Shown here piece after piece: positions 23,933-32,006 of a stretch of DNA of 54,573 bases (positions within the stretch are counted from its first letter, which is position 1; the number at the start of each line of letters is the position of its first letter). A program made the position numbers and the translations under genes. The notes below the pieces were generated by a model. It had not been told where the DNA came from. It saw only the letters and a list, made by a program, of their open reading frames with translations, and made no database searches. The DNA is taken from positions 254-54,826 of the forward strand of contig DCIS01000186.1 of the NCBI GenBank assembly GCA_002317475.1, read 5' to 3'. The DNA is from Prevotellaceae bacterium UBA1720 (GTDB lineage Bacteria; Bacteroidota; Bacteroidia; Bacteroidales; Bacteroidaceae).

Positions 23933-25270
23933 TTAGAATACACCCTGAGCCATCATAGCCTTAGCTACCTTCATGAAACCAGCAACGTTAGCACCCTTCA
24001 CGTAGTTTACATAGCCATCAGCCTCAGTACCATACTTCACGCAGTTGTCGTGAATGTTTTCCATGATCCAAAGCAACTTAGCATCAACCTCCTCTGAAGT
24101 CCAGTTGAGGCGCTGTGAGTTCTGTGCCATCTCAAGACCAGATACTGATACACCACCAGCGTTAGAAGCCTTACCGGGAGAGTAGAGAACCTTAGCATCC
24201 TGAAGAACCTTGATAGCATCGGGAGTAGTAGGCATGTTAGCACCCTCAGCTACTGCAATAACACCATTAGCAACAAGTGCCTTAGCAGCCTCTTCGTTCA
24301 ACTCATTCTGGGTAGCACAAGGAAGAGCGATGTCTGCCTTCTCAAACCAAGGCTTAGCACCTGCTACATACTTAGCGTTGGGGTATTCCTCAACATACTC
24401 CTTAATACGGCCACGCTGTACCTGCTTCAAGTCGAAGATATAATCGAGCTTAGCGCGATCAATACCATCGGGATCGTAGATATAACCGTCTGAGTCAGAC
24501 ATGGTCATTACGGTACCACCGAGCTGCAGAACCTTCTCAGCTGCATACTGAGCAACATTACCTGAACCAGAAATCAATACCTTCTTACCAGCGATCTCCT
24601 GACCCTTAGTCTTCAACATTGCACGCAGGAAATATACGGTACCATAACCTGTAGCCTCAGGACGAATCAGTGAACCACCAAACTCAAGACCCTTACCGGT
24701 CAATACACCCTGGAACTGACGGCAGTACTTCTTGTATGCACCGAACATATAGCCTACCTCACGACCACCTACACCGATATCACCAGCGGGAACGTCGCAG
24801 TCAGGACCAATATGACGATAGAGCTCCAACATAAATGCCTGGCAGAAACGCATAACCTCTGCACTAGACTTACCACGAGGGCTGAAGTCAGAACCACCCT
24901 TAGCACCACCCATAGCGAGAGTGGTCAGAGAGTTCTTGAAGGTCTGCTCAAATGCCAAGAACTTGAGGATACCCAGGTTTACAGACTTATGGAAACGAAT
25001 ACCTCCCTTGTAGGGACCAATAGCATTGTTGTGCTGGATACGGTAACCCATGTTGGTCTGTACATTACCCTTATCATCAGTCCAAGTAACACGGAACTGG
25101 TAAATACGATCGGGAATACAAAGACGCTCGATAAGGTTTACCTTGTCAAACTCGGGGTGCTTGTTGTACTCCTCTTCGATAGTTCCAAGAACTTCTTCTA
25201 CTGCCTGATGATACTCGGGCTCATTGGGGAATCTGCGCTGCAGATCGGCCAGGACTTGTTTTGCGTCCAT
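23933..25270 (-). CDS. gdhA: NADP-type glutamate dehydrogenase
   Basis: The 445-residue hexameric-type enzyme interconverts 2-oxoglutarate plus ammonia and glutamate, the main ammonia-assimilation step in such anaerobes. Substrate-site motifs are visible: GPYKGGIRFHKSV, LAMGGAKGGSDFSPRGK with the catalytic lysine region, and DVPAGDIGVGGREVGYMFG. The nucleotide-binding fold starts at KVLISGSGNVAQYAAEKVLQL, and TGYGTVYFLRAM precedes it. Codon use is strongly biased, as in highly expressed genes. A good minus-strand promoter is at 25339-25369, giving a leader of about 60 bases. Confidence 0.97.
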   Translation of the reverse strand: MDAKQVLADLQRRFPNEPEYHQAVEEVLGTIEEEYNKHPEFDKVNLIERLCIPDRIYQFRVTWTDDKGNVQTNMGYRIQHNNAIGPYKGGIRFHKSVNLGILKFLAFEQTFKNSLTTLAMGGAKGGSDFSPRGKSSAEVMRFCQAFMLELYRHIGPDCDVPAGDIGVGGREVGYMFGAYKKYCRQFQGVLTGKGLEFGGSLIRPEATGYGTVYFLRAMLKTKGQEIAGKKVLISGSGNVAQYAAEKVLQLGGTVMTMSDSDGYIYDPDGIDRAKLDYIFDLKQVQRGRIKEYVEEYPNAKYVAGAKPWFEKADIALPCATQNELNEEAAKALVANGVIAVAEGANMPTTPDAIKVLQDAKVLYSPGKASNAGGVSVSGLEMAQNSQRLNWTSEEVDAKLLWIMENIHDNCVKYGTEADGYVNYVKGANVAGFMKVAKAMMAQGVF

Positions 25271-25338
25271 AATCTTTTTACACTTTGTTTTTAGTTCAAA
25301 TTTGAGGCTTGCGCCCCTTTATTCTCTCATTTTCGTCA

Positions 25339-25369
25339 CAAAGTTAAGGAAAAAATTTCAATCTGCAAA
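25339..25369 (-). promoter_or_regulatory. gdhA promoter
   Basis: On the minus strand TTTG (25369-25366), a 19-base spacer and TAACTTTG (25346-25339). Transcription would start near 25332. Confidence 0.75.
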
Positions 25370-25668
25370 CATTTTGCGCATTTTTTATATCAAATTGTTA
25401 CATTTATATTCTCACTACATTATATATTTTACGCGAGAGTCAGATAAAAAGTGATTTTTGTGAAAAATTGGCAATTTATAAAACCAAATCAAAATACTAA
25501 ATAGCAACCAGAAATGTCATAACTGCTTACATAATGACAAAACAAACACATTACAACCTATCTAAATGCCAAATCACAAATTTCTATATATGAGCTTTGT
25601 GAGACAAACATTATTTGTGGCATGTATTAATGTCTGTATGCTTACATTGAAATATTTTAGCATTATTA

Positions 25669-25700
25669 TTTGCATACATGATTTTTTCTTCTTACATTTG
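25669..25700 (+). promoter_or_regulatory. parA promoter
   Basis: TTTG at 25669-25672, a 20-base spacer and TACATTTG at 25693-25700 match the consensus. The start near 25707 leaves a leader of about 22 bases. A TGTATTAATGT motif lies 35 bases upstream. Confidence 0.75.
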
Positions 25701-25728
25701 CATAGAATTCCAAAAAACAAAGCAAATA

Positions 25729-26607
25729 ATGAGCAAAACGATAAGTATTCTACATGACAAAGGTGGCGTGGCTAAGACAACCACCAGCATTAATCTAGGC
25801 ACCGCATTATGGTTAATGGGCAAAAAAGTACTGATGATTGATGCAGATAAACAATGTAATCTTACCATGATCTTGGATCGTACAGCCATTTCAGAACACC
25901 CAGACGGTACTCTGTATGAATGGATGAGGAGAGAACAAGACACACCACCTATCTATACACGTTACGAAGGCCTGGATTTTATACCCAGTTGTCGTCAAAT
26001 GGCAGGACTGGAGAATGAGTTGGTCAACAAGAAAGCACGTGAGAGAATACTGAGCAGACTGCTTGACTCTGTGGACGTTACGGGCGAAAAAGTAAGAGAT
26101 GAGTACGACTTTATCATCATTGACTGTGGTCCTGGATGTGACACCATGGTCAACACCAACGCACTGTTGGCAAGTGACGGAATAATAGTTCCAATGTTCC
26201 CAGAAAGCCTGTCCCTACACGGCGTTCCTACCATTCGTCAAGCTGTTAAAGAGATTAATGAAGAACTGGATGGAAATGTAGAGATAATTGGTTATCTTTT
26301 AACACGTTACAACTCAACAAAGCGACTCCATAAGGACATCATGCACGAATGTCAGAACATCGACATTATGGGAGGTCCACTCCTGCCTATCAAGATAAGG
26401 GAGTGCGTACGTTGTGCAGAAAGCGTAGCGAACGAAATGAGCCTTTTTGAATATGAATCAACCTCAACTGCAGCTGACGACTACATGAGACTAGCAGAAT
26501 ATCTCTGTGGCGTAACCAAGAGAAACAAAAAATTCACACCAGAGGTCTGGGGAAAGAAGGCCAATGATGCCCATGAACAGCTTATAAACGAAAGGAATGA
26601 GCAATAA
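25729..26607 (+). CDS. parA: ParA-type partition ATPase
   Basis: The 292-residue protein is a deviant-Walker-A ATPase: DKGGVAKTTTSINLGTAL at residues 9-26 (KGGxAKTT), Walker A-prime DFIIIDCGPGCDT, and LTRYNSTKRLHKDI. It should form ATP-dependent patches on the nucleoid that move the centromere-bound partner and so segregate the replicon. The N-terminus lacks a long helix-turn-helix extension, as in type Ib ParA proteins, which usually pair with small ribbon-helix-helix partners; that is what follows 26 bases downstream. I take the ATG at 25729; a longer frame from 25678 covers the promoter. Together with the repeats and Rep gene to the right it forms one replication/partition module. Confidence 0.92.
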   Translation: MSKTISILHDKGGVAKTTTSINLGTALWLMGKKVLMIDADKQCNLTMILDRTAISEHPDGTLYEWMRREQDTPPIYTRYEGLDFIPSCRQMAGLENELVNKKARERILSRLLDSVDVTGEKVRDEYDFIIIDCGPGCDTMVNTNALLASDGIIVPMFPESLSLHGVPTIRQAVKEINEELDGNVEIIGYLLTRYNSTKRLHKDIMHECQNIDIMGGPLLPIKIRECVRCAESVANEMSLFEYESTSTAADDYMRLAEYLCGVTKRNKKFTPEVWGKKANDAHEQLINERNEQ

Positions 26608-26633
26608 CAACCTAAAAACAACACATTAATAAT

Positions 26634-27026
26634 ATGGCTACAAGAAAAATCAAAGCAAATATCGCTGACATGATGCAAAATGCATCTGAAAATGTACAAC
26701 CACGTCCACACCACCCTACTCCAGAAGAAATTCACGAAGAATTGAGTGAATCTCTCTCCCCTACCCCACTCCAACAACAAACAGAGGTCAAAAAAGGACG
26801 TCCATTTGCAGGAAGAACATTACAAACACGTGGTGGTAAACAAGTAGCATTTGACAAAGATGATGATGAAGCACTGTATTTAGCCAGTTATCGTACAGGA
26901 CATTCACAGAAAGATATCATACGTACTGCCGTTCACGAATTCCTTCGTAAATATTACGATGGAAATACATTGAGCGATACAGCACAAAGAATGATAGACG
27001 AGTATGTAAAGAGTACCAGCATTTGA
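26634..27026 (+). CDS. Small DNA-binding partition partner (probable ribbon-helix-helix, ParB-like)
   Basis: A 130-residue protein with a flexible Pro/Gln-rich N-terminal half (residues 20-60), a basic link (KKGRPFAGRT, then a strand QVAFDKDDDEALY) and two helices (LASYRTGHSQKDIIRTAVHEFL), the layout of a ribbon-helix-helix dimer. Size, place after parA and absence of a large ParB fold suggest the centromere-binding partner of a type Ib system. Basic N-terminal tails of such proteins often stimulate the ParA ATPase. Its probable sites are the ATTAATG motifs in the following DNA. The fold assignment is from pattern only. Confidence 0.75.
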   Translation: MATRKIKANIADMMQNASENVQPRPHHPTPEEIHEELSESLSPTPLQQQTEVKKGRPFAGRTLQTRGGKQVAFDKDDDEALYLASYRTGHSQKDIIRTAVHEFLRKYYDGNTLSDTAQRMIDEYVKSTSI

Positions 27027-27130
27027 TTTTGTCGATAAAAGATTTTTACAACAATTATATGTATACCCTACACTACCCTATAAAGCATTCGTAAATACAA
27101 CATAATTTACAGCATTACTACATTTAATAA

Positions 27131-27300
27131 TACATTAATGCGTTCATGTATACAGTCACGCATTAATGTATTTTTTAATATTTATATTCTTACATTTATT
27201 TTTGTCTACATTGTCGCATTGTTATATTGGTTATTGTAGGCATTAGTTATTGTATTAATGTGTATATGGTTTATTGTATTAATGTGGGTAAATATTAATG
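27131..27300. repeat. ATTAATG motifs and long inverted repeat, candidate centromere
   Basis: TACATTAATGCG (27131-27142) and CGCATTAATGTA (27159-27170) form a perfect 12-base inverted repeat, followed by six T. ATTAATG recurs at 27254, 27278 and 27294; the first two of these sit in TGTATTAATGT, which also occurs at 25624 ahead of the parA promoter. The inverted repeat could additionally end par transcription. Confidence 0.6.
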
Positions 27301-27717
27301 CGTTTATGTGTACATTATTCAATGTAACGGTTCATGCTGTAGACAAATCTATTCATTTGCACGTATTGTTTTAGAAAAGTTCTGTCTCAACAAAACTGCT
27401 CTGATAAGGAAGTAACATAATGGTAAATGTGATGTCATAATTGCAGCATTGTAGCATGTACGAATTGAATAATGTAATAAATGTAAGATTTGTATATTTA
27501 GAATTGCAAGCAAGAGGGGGCAGTAGTTAAAATGAACAAGTATATTATCACTATTTTCAATGCAAGCATTATTGCATGTTTTAATGCACAAATGATATAT
27601 TGTTATAATTAAGGAATACTTTGAATAAAGGAAAAAATAAGATCTAGGAGATAAAGATTATAGCATATATTTTGTAATGAGGTAATCAACAAAGTGAATT
27701 ATACCTACTCGAACAAA

Positions 27718-27802
27718 CACCGTACAGTGTACGTATAGCGTTCGTATAGCTTACGTACGTGTACGAAGAATATACGGTGTTTATACGTAGAAAACACGTG
27801 TT
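27718..27802. repeat. Patch of overlapping GTAC/CGTATA palindromes
   Basis: The patch contains GTACAGTGTAC, GTACGTATAG, GTTCGTATAG, TACGTACGTGTACG and CACGTG, bounded by CACCGTA and TACGGTG as inverted ends (27718 and 27772). It may form hairpins or bind a dimeric protein; no function is assigned. Confidence 0.5.
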
Positions 27803-27912
27803 CACATAATGATTATAGCCAGGTTAAACAAAGTACATACAATCAAACTATAAAATTTATGAAAGTTAAAATAGCACGCAATGGAAACCTGGCTAAAAAT
27901 GAATAAAGATAG

Positions 27913-28120
27913 GGTAGGTATAAGAAAAACTCATTATAAGCTTTTATAACAAAGAACTACGTGGTAGAGTTAATAGAAGTCATTTTAAGCCATCAGAGTT
28001 AAAAACAAGGGGGTAGGGCTGGAAAATCTCATTTTAAGGCGTTAGAACAAAGAAAAACAGGGTAGGGGTTAGGAGAAGTCATTTTAAGCCGTTAAAATTA
28101 AAAACAATGGGGTAGGGACA
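27913..28120. repeat. Imperfect tandem repeat, about 50-bp unit, four to five copies
   Basis: GGTAGGG or near copies start at 27913, 27963, 28012, 28061 and 28111, spaced 49-50 bases. Each unit continues with a purine-rich stretch, then TCATTTTAAG, a GTTA element and an A-rich tail. The spacing and variation suggest an origin or partition element rather than coding DNA. GGGTAGGG occurs once more at 29551. Confidence 0.8.
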
Positions 28121-28378
28121 GAATACACTTCTATTTTTCATCAACACGAATGTAGGATGATAGTAAGATGATACATCAGGATAAAAAAATTATCATAAGG
28201 ACATTCGAAAGTATAAACACATAAGACGACGAGAAAATGAACTCATGAAAAGTAATGCTAAAAGGGTTTGGTCAACTGAACTGTTTCAAACAATTAGCTT
28301 TATAAATCTAAATGATACGGATTATTGTTCGTGAAGTTCCTTAATATATTACTGATTTCCTAAAAATAGTACTAGATC

Positions 28379-28412
28379 TCACAAGAAATGTTACTTATTT
28401 CACAAGAAATGT
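28379..28412. repeat. Pair of 13-base direct repeats, 21 bases apart
   Basis: TCACAAGAAATGT occurs at 28379 and 28400, exactly two helical turns apart, in the origin region. Confidence 0.7.
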
Positions 28413-28592
28413 ACTAGAAGTTCTCTAAAATCAAAAGCTATATCTCTTATAATCAACAAGTTACATGGTTCTATATATAATATTAATAATTAAAAAATTA
28501 AAGAAAGATTATCTTTTCTGTTTTGTAAAAATTATCTTTATTATATATAGTTTGATGTAATGAGTTGATTTTCAGTTAGTTTAAAACACGAA

Positions 28593-29800
28593 TTAGAGGA
28601 CTTTGGGAAGATTATTTGTGGAAAATACGAATGTTGGTTGCGGAGAATGTGTACATATTTAAATAAAACAGGGAACACTTCTTGTTTTTTTAGTATAATC
28701 TTATTTATAGATGCTTCTGAACGATCAATTTTACGGATTATTGCCATTATTGCATTTGGTTATTGCTGTTTTGTAGTGTATCATGATCACTTGTTTGGTT
28801 TGTTCCCTTTCTCCGCAAATATAACTATTAAATGAGGGTTGATAACAAGATAATGTTCCTGTTCTCCTCTAAAAAACCATTGTATTTTACTTAAAGTATT
28901 ACTTGTACACTTTATCTTAATTATTTAGTTATTAAATAAATACTGAACATTAATAATAATCAAATTGTACTTTTCTGAGTATGCAGTAATTCTTTCTATT
29001 ATTTGTGGACTTTGGGAACATTTCCGAATAATATGCTAACTATTTGAGGATATTATAAAGATGTATTAGCGGACTTTACGAACATTTGTTGGAGTAGATT
29101 TAATGTAAACTAACGCGAACTGTGAGTTTTTAGCGGACTTCGTGAACATTATTACTTTAATTTTGGGAAGAACAGGTACATTTTTTTATTTATATCCTGG
29201 ACAAAGTAATCGTTTTTTGCGGAGAAAGGTAACACTATTTGCGGAGATAAGTAACATTGTTACATGTTTTGACCTATTGATCATGCTATTTTCCGTTTCT
29301 CCCACAATTTTTTTTCAAATTTTATGACCAGATGATACTATTTTCCTTCTATACGTTCAATATCTTTAATTTTGGCTCCATAGAATATAGAAAGTAATGT
29401 TTTAACGAAAATAATGTATAATACTGATTATGAATAAGTTATTGTAAAATGTTTTGAGGAACTAGCGAACATCTTGTTGCGGACTTTGTGAACACTTTGC
29501 CTTTATATAATAAATAATGTACGCGCGCGCATGTACATATTATTTATATAGGGTAGGGTGGATGTTTCTCATTCTACACTAAGACAATCATTGTTATATA
29601 GAGTGATGAGTGAAGACTTATTAGCTGAACCATAGAAAATCTTTTAGCGTAATGATTGAAAATGTTTTTGCGCATTATGGGATGATTAATTAGAATATAT
29701 GCTGAACATTGATTAGATAATATGACGTACACTCTCTTGCGGACATTAAGAACATTGAATTGCGGATATTACGAAACATTTTTTGTAGACTTGGATATTT
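28593..29800. repeat. Iteron array of the Rep initiator (about 15 copies)
   Basis: A 20-22 base repeat with consensus TTgCGGACTTTgtGAACAtt is found with its GCGGA core (or variant) at 28596, 28618, 28640, 29005, 29046, 29069, 29133, 29219, 29241, 29456, 29479, 29739, 29762 and 29785, and once inverted at 28801-28820. Neighbouring copies are 22-23 bases apart. Two sub-types are seen: GCGGACTTTGTGAACA and GCGGAGAAAGGTAACA. Iterons next to a Rep_3-type gene are the normal binding sites for that initiator. Confidence 0.85.
29503..29550. repeat. Imperfect palindrome with alternating purine-pyrimidine centre
   Basis: AAATAATGTAC and GTACATATTATTT flank a GC-rich centre. From 29517 to 29540 purines and pyrimidines alternate without a break for 24 bases, including CGCGCGCGC, so the centre could adopt Z-form or cruciform structure within an otherwise AT-rich origin. 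Confidence 0.7.
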
Positions 29801-29813
29801 TTTTCCTCATAAA

Positions 29814-29845
29814 TTTGGTATTATTAGGAATTTACTATACTTTTG
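29814..29845 (+). promoter_or_regulatory. rep promoter
   Basis: TTTG at 29814-29817, a 20-base spacer and TACTTTTG at 29838-29845 match the consensus. The start near 29852 gives a leader of about 38 bases. The last iterons (29739-29800) lie just upstream, as expected for autoregulated rep genes. Confidence 0.75.
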
Positions 29846-29889
29846 CTCTCGATTTAATTCTCTTCATATACGACTAACTAATTAGTAAA

Positions 29890-31380
29890 ATGGCAACGAA
29901 GGAAAAGTCCTCAGCATCAAAAAAGAAAAGTCCTCTGGTAAGTAAGAACAATGAGGTTGTACAGTCTTTCAGTGAGAATGGTGCTCCTGAGTTTGTGAAA
30001 AACCCAGTACTCTACACCCAGGTCAGAGGTAATTTTTCGCTTGTTCAGACAAGTTTAATGATTGCTGTTGTATCTCAATTACAGGATAGGATTAACGAGC
30101 GTATTGGTTCTGGTAATCTTCAGGGATCACTATTTCGTCCAGAGGATTTCACTGGTAATCTTCTTCAGTTTGAGATACCGCTGAAGGATTTGGGCATCAG
30201 TCCAAAGAAGTATGGTGAACTGGAAGCTGCCAAAGAGGGTCTCCTTCACATGGATATGACCTACCGTAGATATGACGAAAAGGAGAAGCGTGAGTATCTT
30301 GATACCGTTAATATCTTCCATAAGATCTCCATTCCTGTAGTTGATGAAAAGGCAGATGGTACCAAGATTGCTTATAAGGGAGGATCCCGCAGAGCCGGTT
30401 TCATGAAGATTGAAATGGTTGATGAGTGTGCACGTGACATTCTGAATCTGCGTCTCGGTTACAGTGAACACTTGAAAGATATTGCCCAGTTGTGTCGTAG
30501 TCCTCGTACTCCTCGTCTCTATATGTACCTCAGTGCTTTTAGAAAATATGGTGGTTGTACAATGAATTATGTAGATCTGAAGGAGTTCTTTGGTTTGCTA
30601 AAATTTACCCAGGATCATAAGAAGATTGTATCAAACCAGTATAAATATTTTGCTGCATTCCATCGTGATGTGCTTGATCCTGCACAGAAGGAAATGAAGA
30701 AACTGAGTGATGAAAACAAGGTGGAATTCTATTTTGAGTATGAACCTATCTATCCTCGTGGTGTTCGTCGAGGTGATCCTGAGAGTATAAAATTCACTAT
30801 CATTGAGGGACAGTTTGGCAAAATCCATAAGCAATTAAAGAAGGATGGACGTGTGCATAGCGACTTAATTTCGCGCTACAAACTACAACCAGATGAGTGG
30901 GAGAAACTTGAACCGCTGCTTCAAGGCATTGATATTTCAGATGAGTTGGAGCGTATTGATACCCTTTTGGAAGAGAAAAAACCAAAGGTCGTACATGCAT
31001 ATGTTACCAAAGTCCTCTACAATTATCTGCTGGAAAAGCAGGTTGACCATGTGGATGAAGTCACTCCATTTGATGAAATTCCTCAGCGTCCATTACGTCC
31101 GAAGATCTCTGATGTACAACGCAGATGCTATAATCGATGGATGGAATTATGCAAAGAAAGGCTTGGTGAGCAGTTCTTCAGCACATTCATGGACCCTCAA
31201 TATTGCGATATTTGGATGGTAGATATTCATCACAAGTGTGTATATGTGGCTGTTCCAACATCTTTTGTCCAGGAAAAATGGGAAGAAAATGCAGGGCTCA
31301 TCAGCTCGTATTTTTTCACTGTCTTCGGTAAAGATGCCACTTATAACTTTGTTGTGAGGGATCTTTCAAGTTTTGAGTAG
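29890..31380 (+). CDS. Rep_3-type replication initiator fused to a DnaA domain I-like C-terminus
   Basis: A 496-residue protein. Residues about 36-190 and 195-300 look like the two winged-helix domains of Rep_3/RepE initiators (FVKNPVLYTQVRGNFSLVQT; LAQLCRSPRTPRLYMYLSAF-like segment LCRSPRTPRLYMYLSAFRKYGG). After a linker, residues 416-494 align by eye with E. coli DnaA domain I: conserved Trp417 and Cys/Arg-Leu (RWMELCKERL), then PTSFVQEKW, where Phe459 matches DnaA Phe46, a residue that contacts the DnaB helicase, and a final KDATYNFVV. It should bind the iterons upstream and open the origin; recruitment of the helicase through its own tail is inferred. The start fits the promoter at 29814-29845. 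A zinc-ribbon membrane protein follows 38 bases later. Confidence 0.88.
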   Translation: MATKEKSSASKKKSPLVSKNNEVVQSFSENGAPEFVKNPVLYTQVRGNFSLVQTSLMIAVVSQLQDRINERIGSGNLQGSLFRPEDFTGNLLQFEIPLKDLGISPKKYGELEAAKEGLLHMDMTYRRYDEKEKREYLDTVNIFHKISIPVVDEKADGTKIAYKGGSRRAGFMKIEMVDECARDILNLRLGYSEHLKDIAQLCRSPRTPRLYMYLSAFRKYGGCTMNYVDLKEFFGLLKFTQDHKKIVSNQYKYFAAFHRDVLDPAQKEMKKLSDENKVEFYFEYEPIYPRGVRRGDPESIKFTIIEGQFGKIHKQLKKDGRVHSDLISRYKLQPDEWEKLEPLLQGIDISDELERIDTLLEEKKPKVVHAYVTKVLYNYLLEKQVDHVDEVTPFDEIPQRPLRPKISDVQRRCYNRWMELCKERLGEQFFSTFMDPQYCDIWMVDIHHKCVYVAVPTSFVQEKWEENAGLISSYFFTVFGKDATYNFVVRDLSSFE

Positions 31381-31418
31381 TACATTTTCTATAGTAAAAT
31401 AGCAATAATAAATCAGAT

Positions 31419-32006
31419 ATGAAGTGTCCTGTTTGTGGTAAAGAGATTCAAAATCCCTCTCCATATTGTCCTTGGTGTGGTATAAAACTTCCAGAAGAGG
31501 TACTCTCTGAAGAAAAACCTGTTCAGCAATGGCCAGAAGAGGAAAAATCAATTTCTTTTACAATCTATGATGCAAATGATCACAACACAGAAAGTGATGT
31601 GTCTTCTTCCAATTCTTCTGTTAATTCTTCATCCAATTATAACAAAACAGGTGAATGGAAGTCTGGGCACATCCTTACTTGTGTCGTTATGCTATTGTTT
31701 ATTTGTGGTATTGTCACTTCCTTTTGTCTCTATCAAGATAGTACTGAGTCTCGTATGCCCGACTATTCTAAGGTTATAGAAAAGGAGCAAATGGCACAAG
31801 AAAAGATGGAGCAGAAGATGTTGGAGCAAAAAAGAGAGGCTCAACGTATCGAGGAAAATCTGAGACGTCAGCGTGAAGAGGAAGAAAAAGCTCAGCAACT
31901 TCTACTGGAACAAAGCCAAGAAGAAGTTGCTGAGGATGATGCCTTTTCTGACGATTTTGACAATGACGCATTAGAAGCCAAAATCATCGAGATTCTCGAG
32001 AGGTAG
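31419..32006 (+). CDS. Zinc-ribbon, single-pass membrane protein with coiled coil, downstream of rep
   Basis: The 195-residue protein has a zinc ribbon with Cys3, Cys6, Cys17 and Cys20 (CPVC and CPWC), a low-complexity Ser/Asn linker (residues 58-76), one membrane helix (residues 84-105) and a long charged coiled coil (119-170), ending in an acidic tail. I do not recognise a named family beyond the zinc ribbon. It is 38 bases after rep and probably in its transcript, so a role tied to the replicon, such as holding the origin at the membrane, is possible; general zinc-ribbon housekeeping roles are equally possible. Ribbon in the cytoplasm and coiled coil outside, or the reverse, cannot be decided. 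Confidence 0.8.
   Translation: MKCPVCGKEIQNPSPYCPWCGIKLPEEVLSEEKPVQQWPEEEKSISFTIYDANDHNTESDVSSSNSSVNSSSNYNKTGEWKSGHILTCVVMLLFICGIVTSFCLYQDSTESRMPDYSKVIEKEQMAQEKMEQKMLEQKREAQRIEENLRRQREEEEKAQQLLLEQSQEEVAEDDAFSDDFDNDALEAKIIEILER

Larger units (their letters stand above)
25271..25728. other. 458-base intergenic region between gdhA and parA
   Basis: It contains the divergent gdhA promoter at the left, an AT-rich middle without a convincing gene, a TGTATTAATGT motif at 25624-25634 shared with the DNA downstream of the parA partner, and the parA promoter at the right. A short frame starting at 25566 is not supported. Confidence 0.7.
27027..29889. other. AT-rich non-coding origin region between the partition genes and rep
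   Basis: This 2.86-kb stretch contains no convincing gene. From left to right it holds ATTAATG motifs and an inverted repeat (27131-27300), a palindrome-rich GTAC patch (27718-27800), a 50-bp tandem repeat (27913-28120), a pair of 13-base direct repeats (28379-28412), an AT-rich patch (28440-28560), about 15 iterons (28593-29800), an alternating purine-pyrimidine palindrome (29503-29550) and the rep promoter (29814-29845). Gene-free, repeat-rich DNA between par and rep is the arrangement of plasmid and chromid origins. Confidence 0.8.

Noticed and set aside
24812..25294. 160-residue plus-strand frame antisense to gdhA
   Set aside because: It is the shadow of the strongly codon-biased gdhA gene; no domain, no promoter and no start context.
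25566..25757. Small plus-strand frame overlapping the parA start
   Set aside because: It crosses the parA promoter and runs into parA in another frame; no supporting features.
27349..27591. 80-residue minus-strand frame in the origin region
   Set aside because: AT-driven open frame with a Cys/Ile-rich product, no family and no promoter.
27913..28120. CRISPR array
   Set aside because: The units are contiguous and similar over their whole length; there are no unique spacers and no cas genes.
28638..29327. Two small plus-strand frames in the origin region
   Set aside because: They run through iterons and AT-rich DNA, have no ribosome-entry context and unusual composition.
27027..29889. Insertion sequence or remnant transposon
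   Set aside because: No transposase frame and no terminal inverted repeats with target duplication were seen; the repeats fit an origin better.
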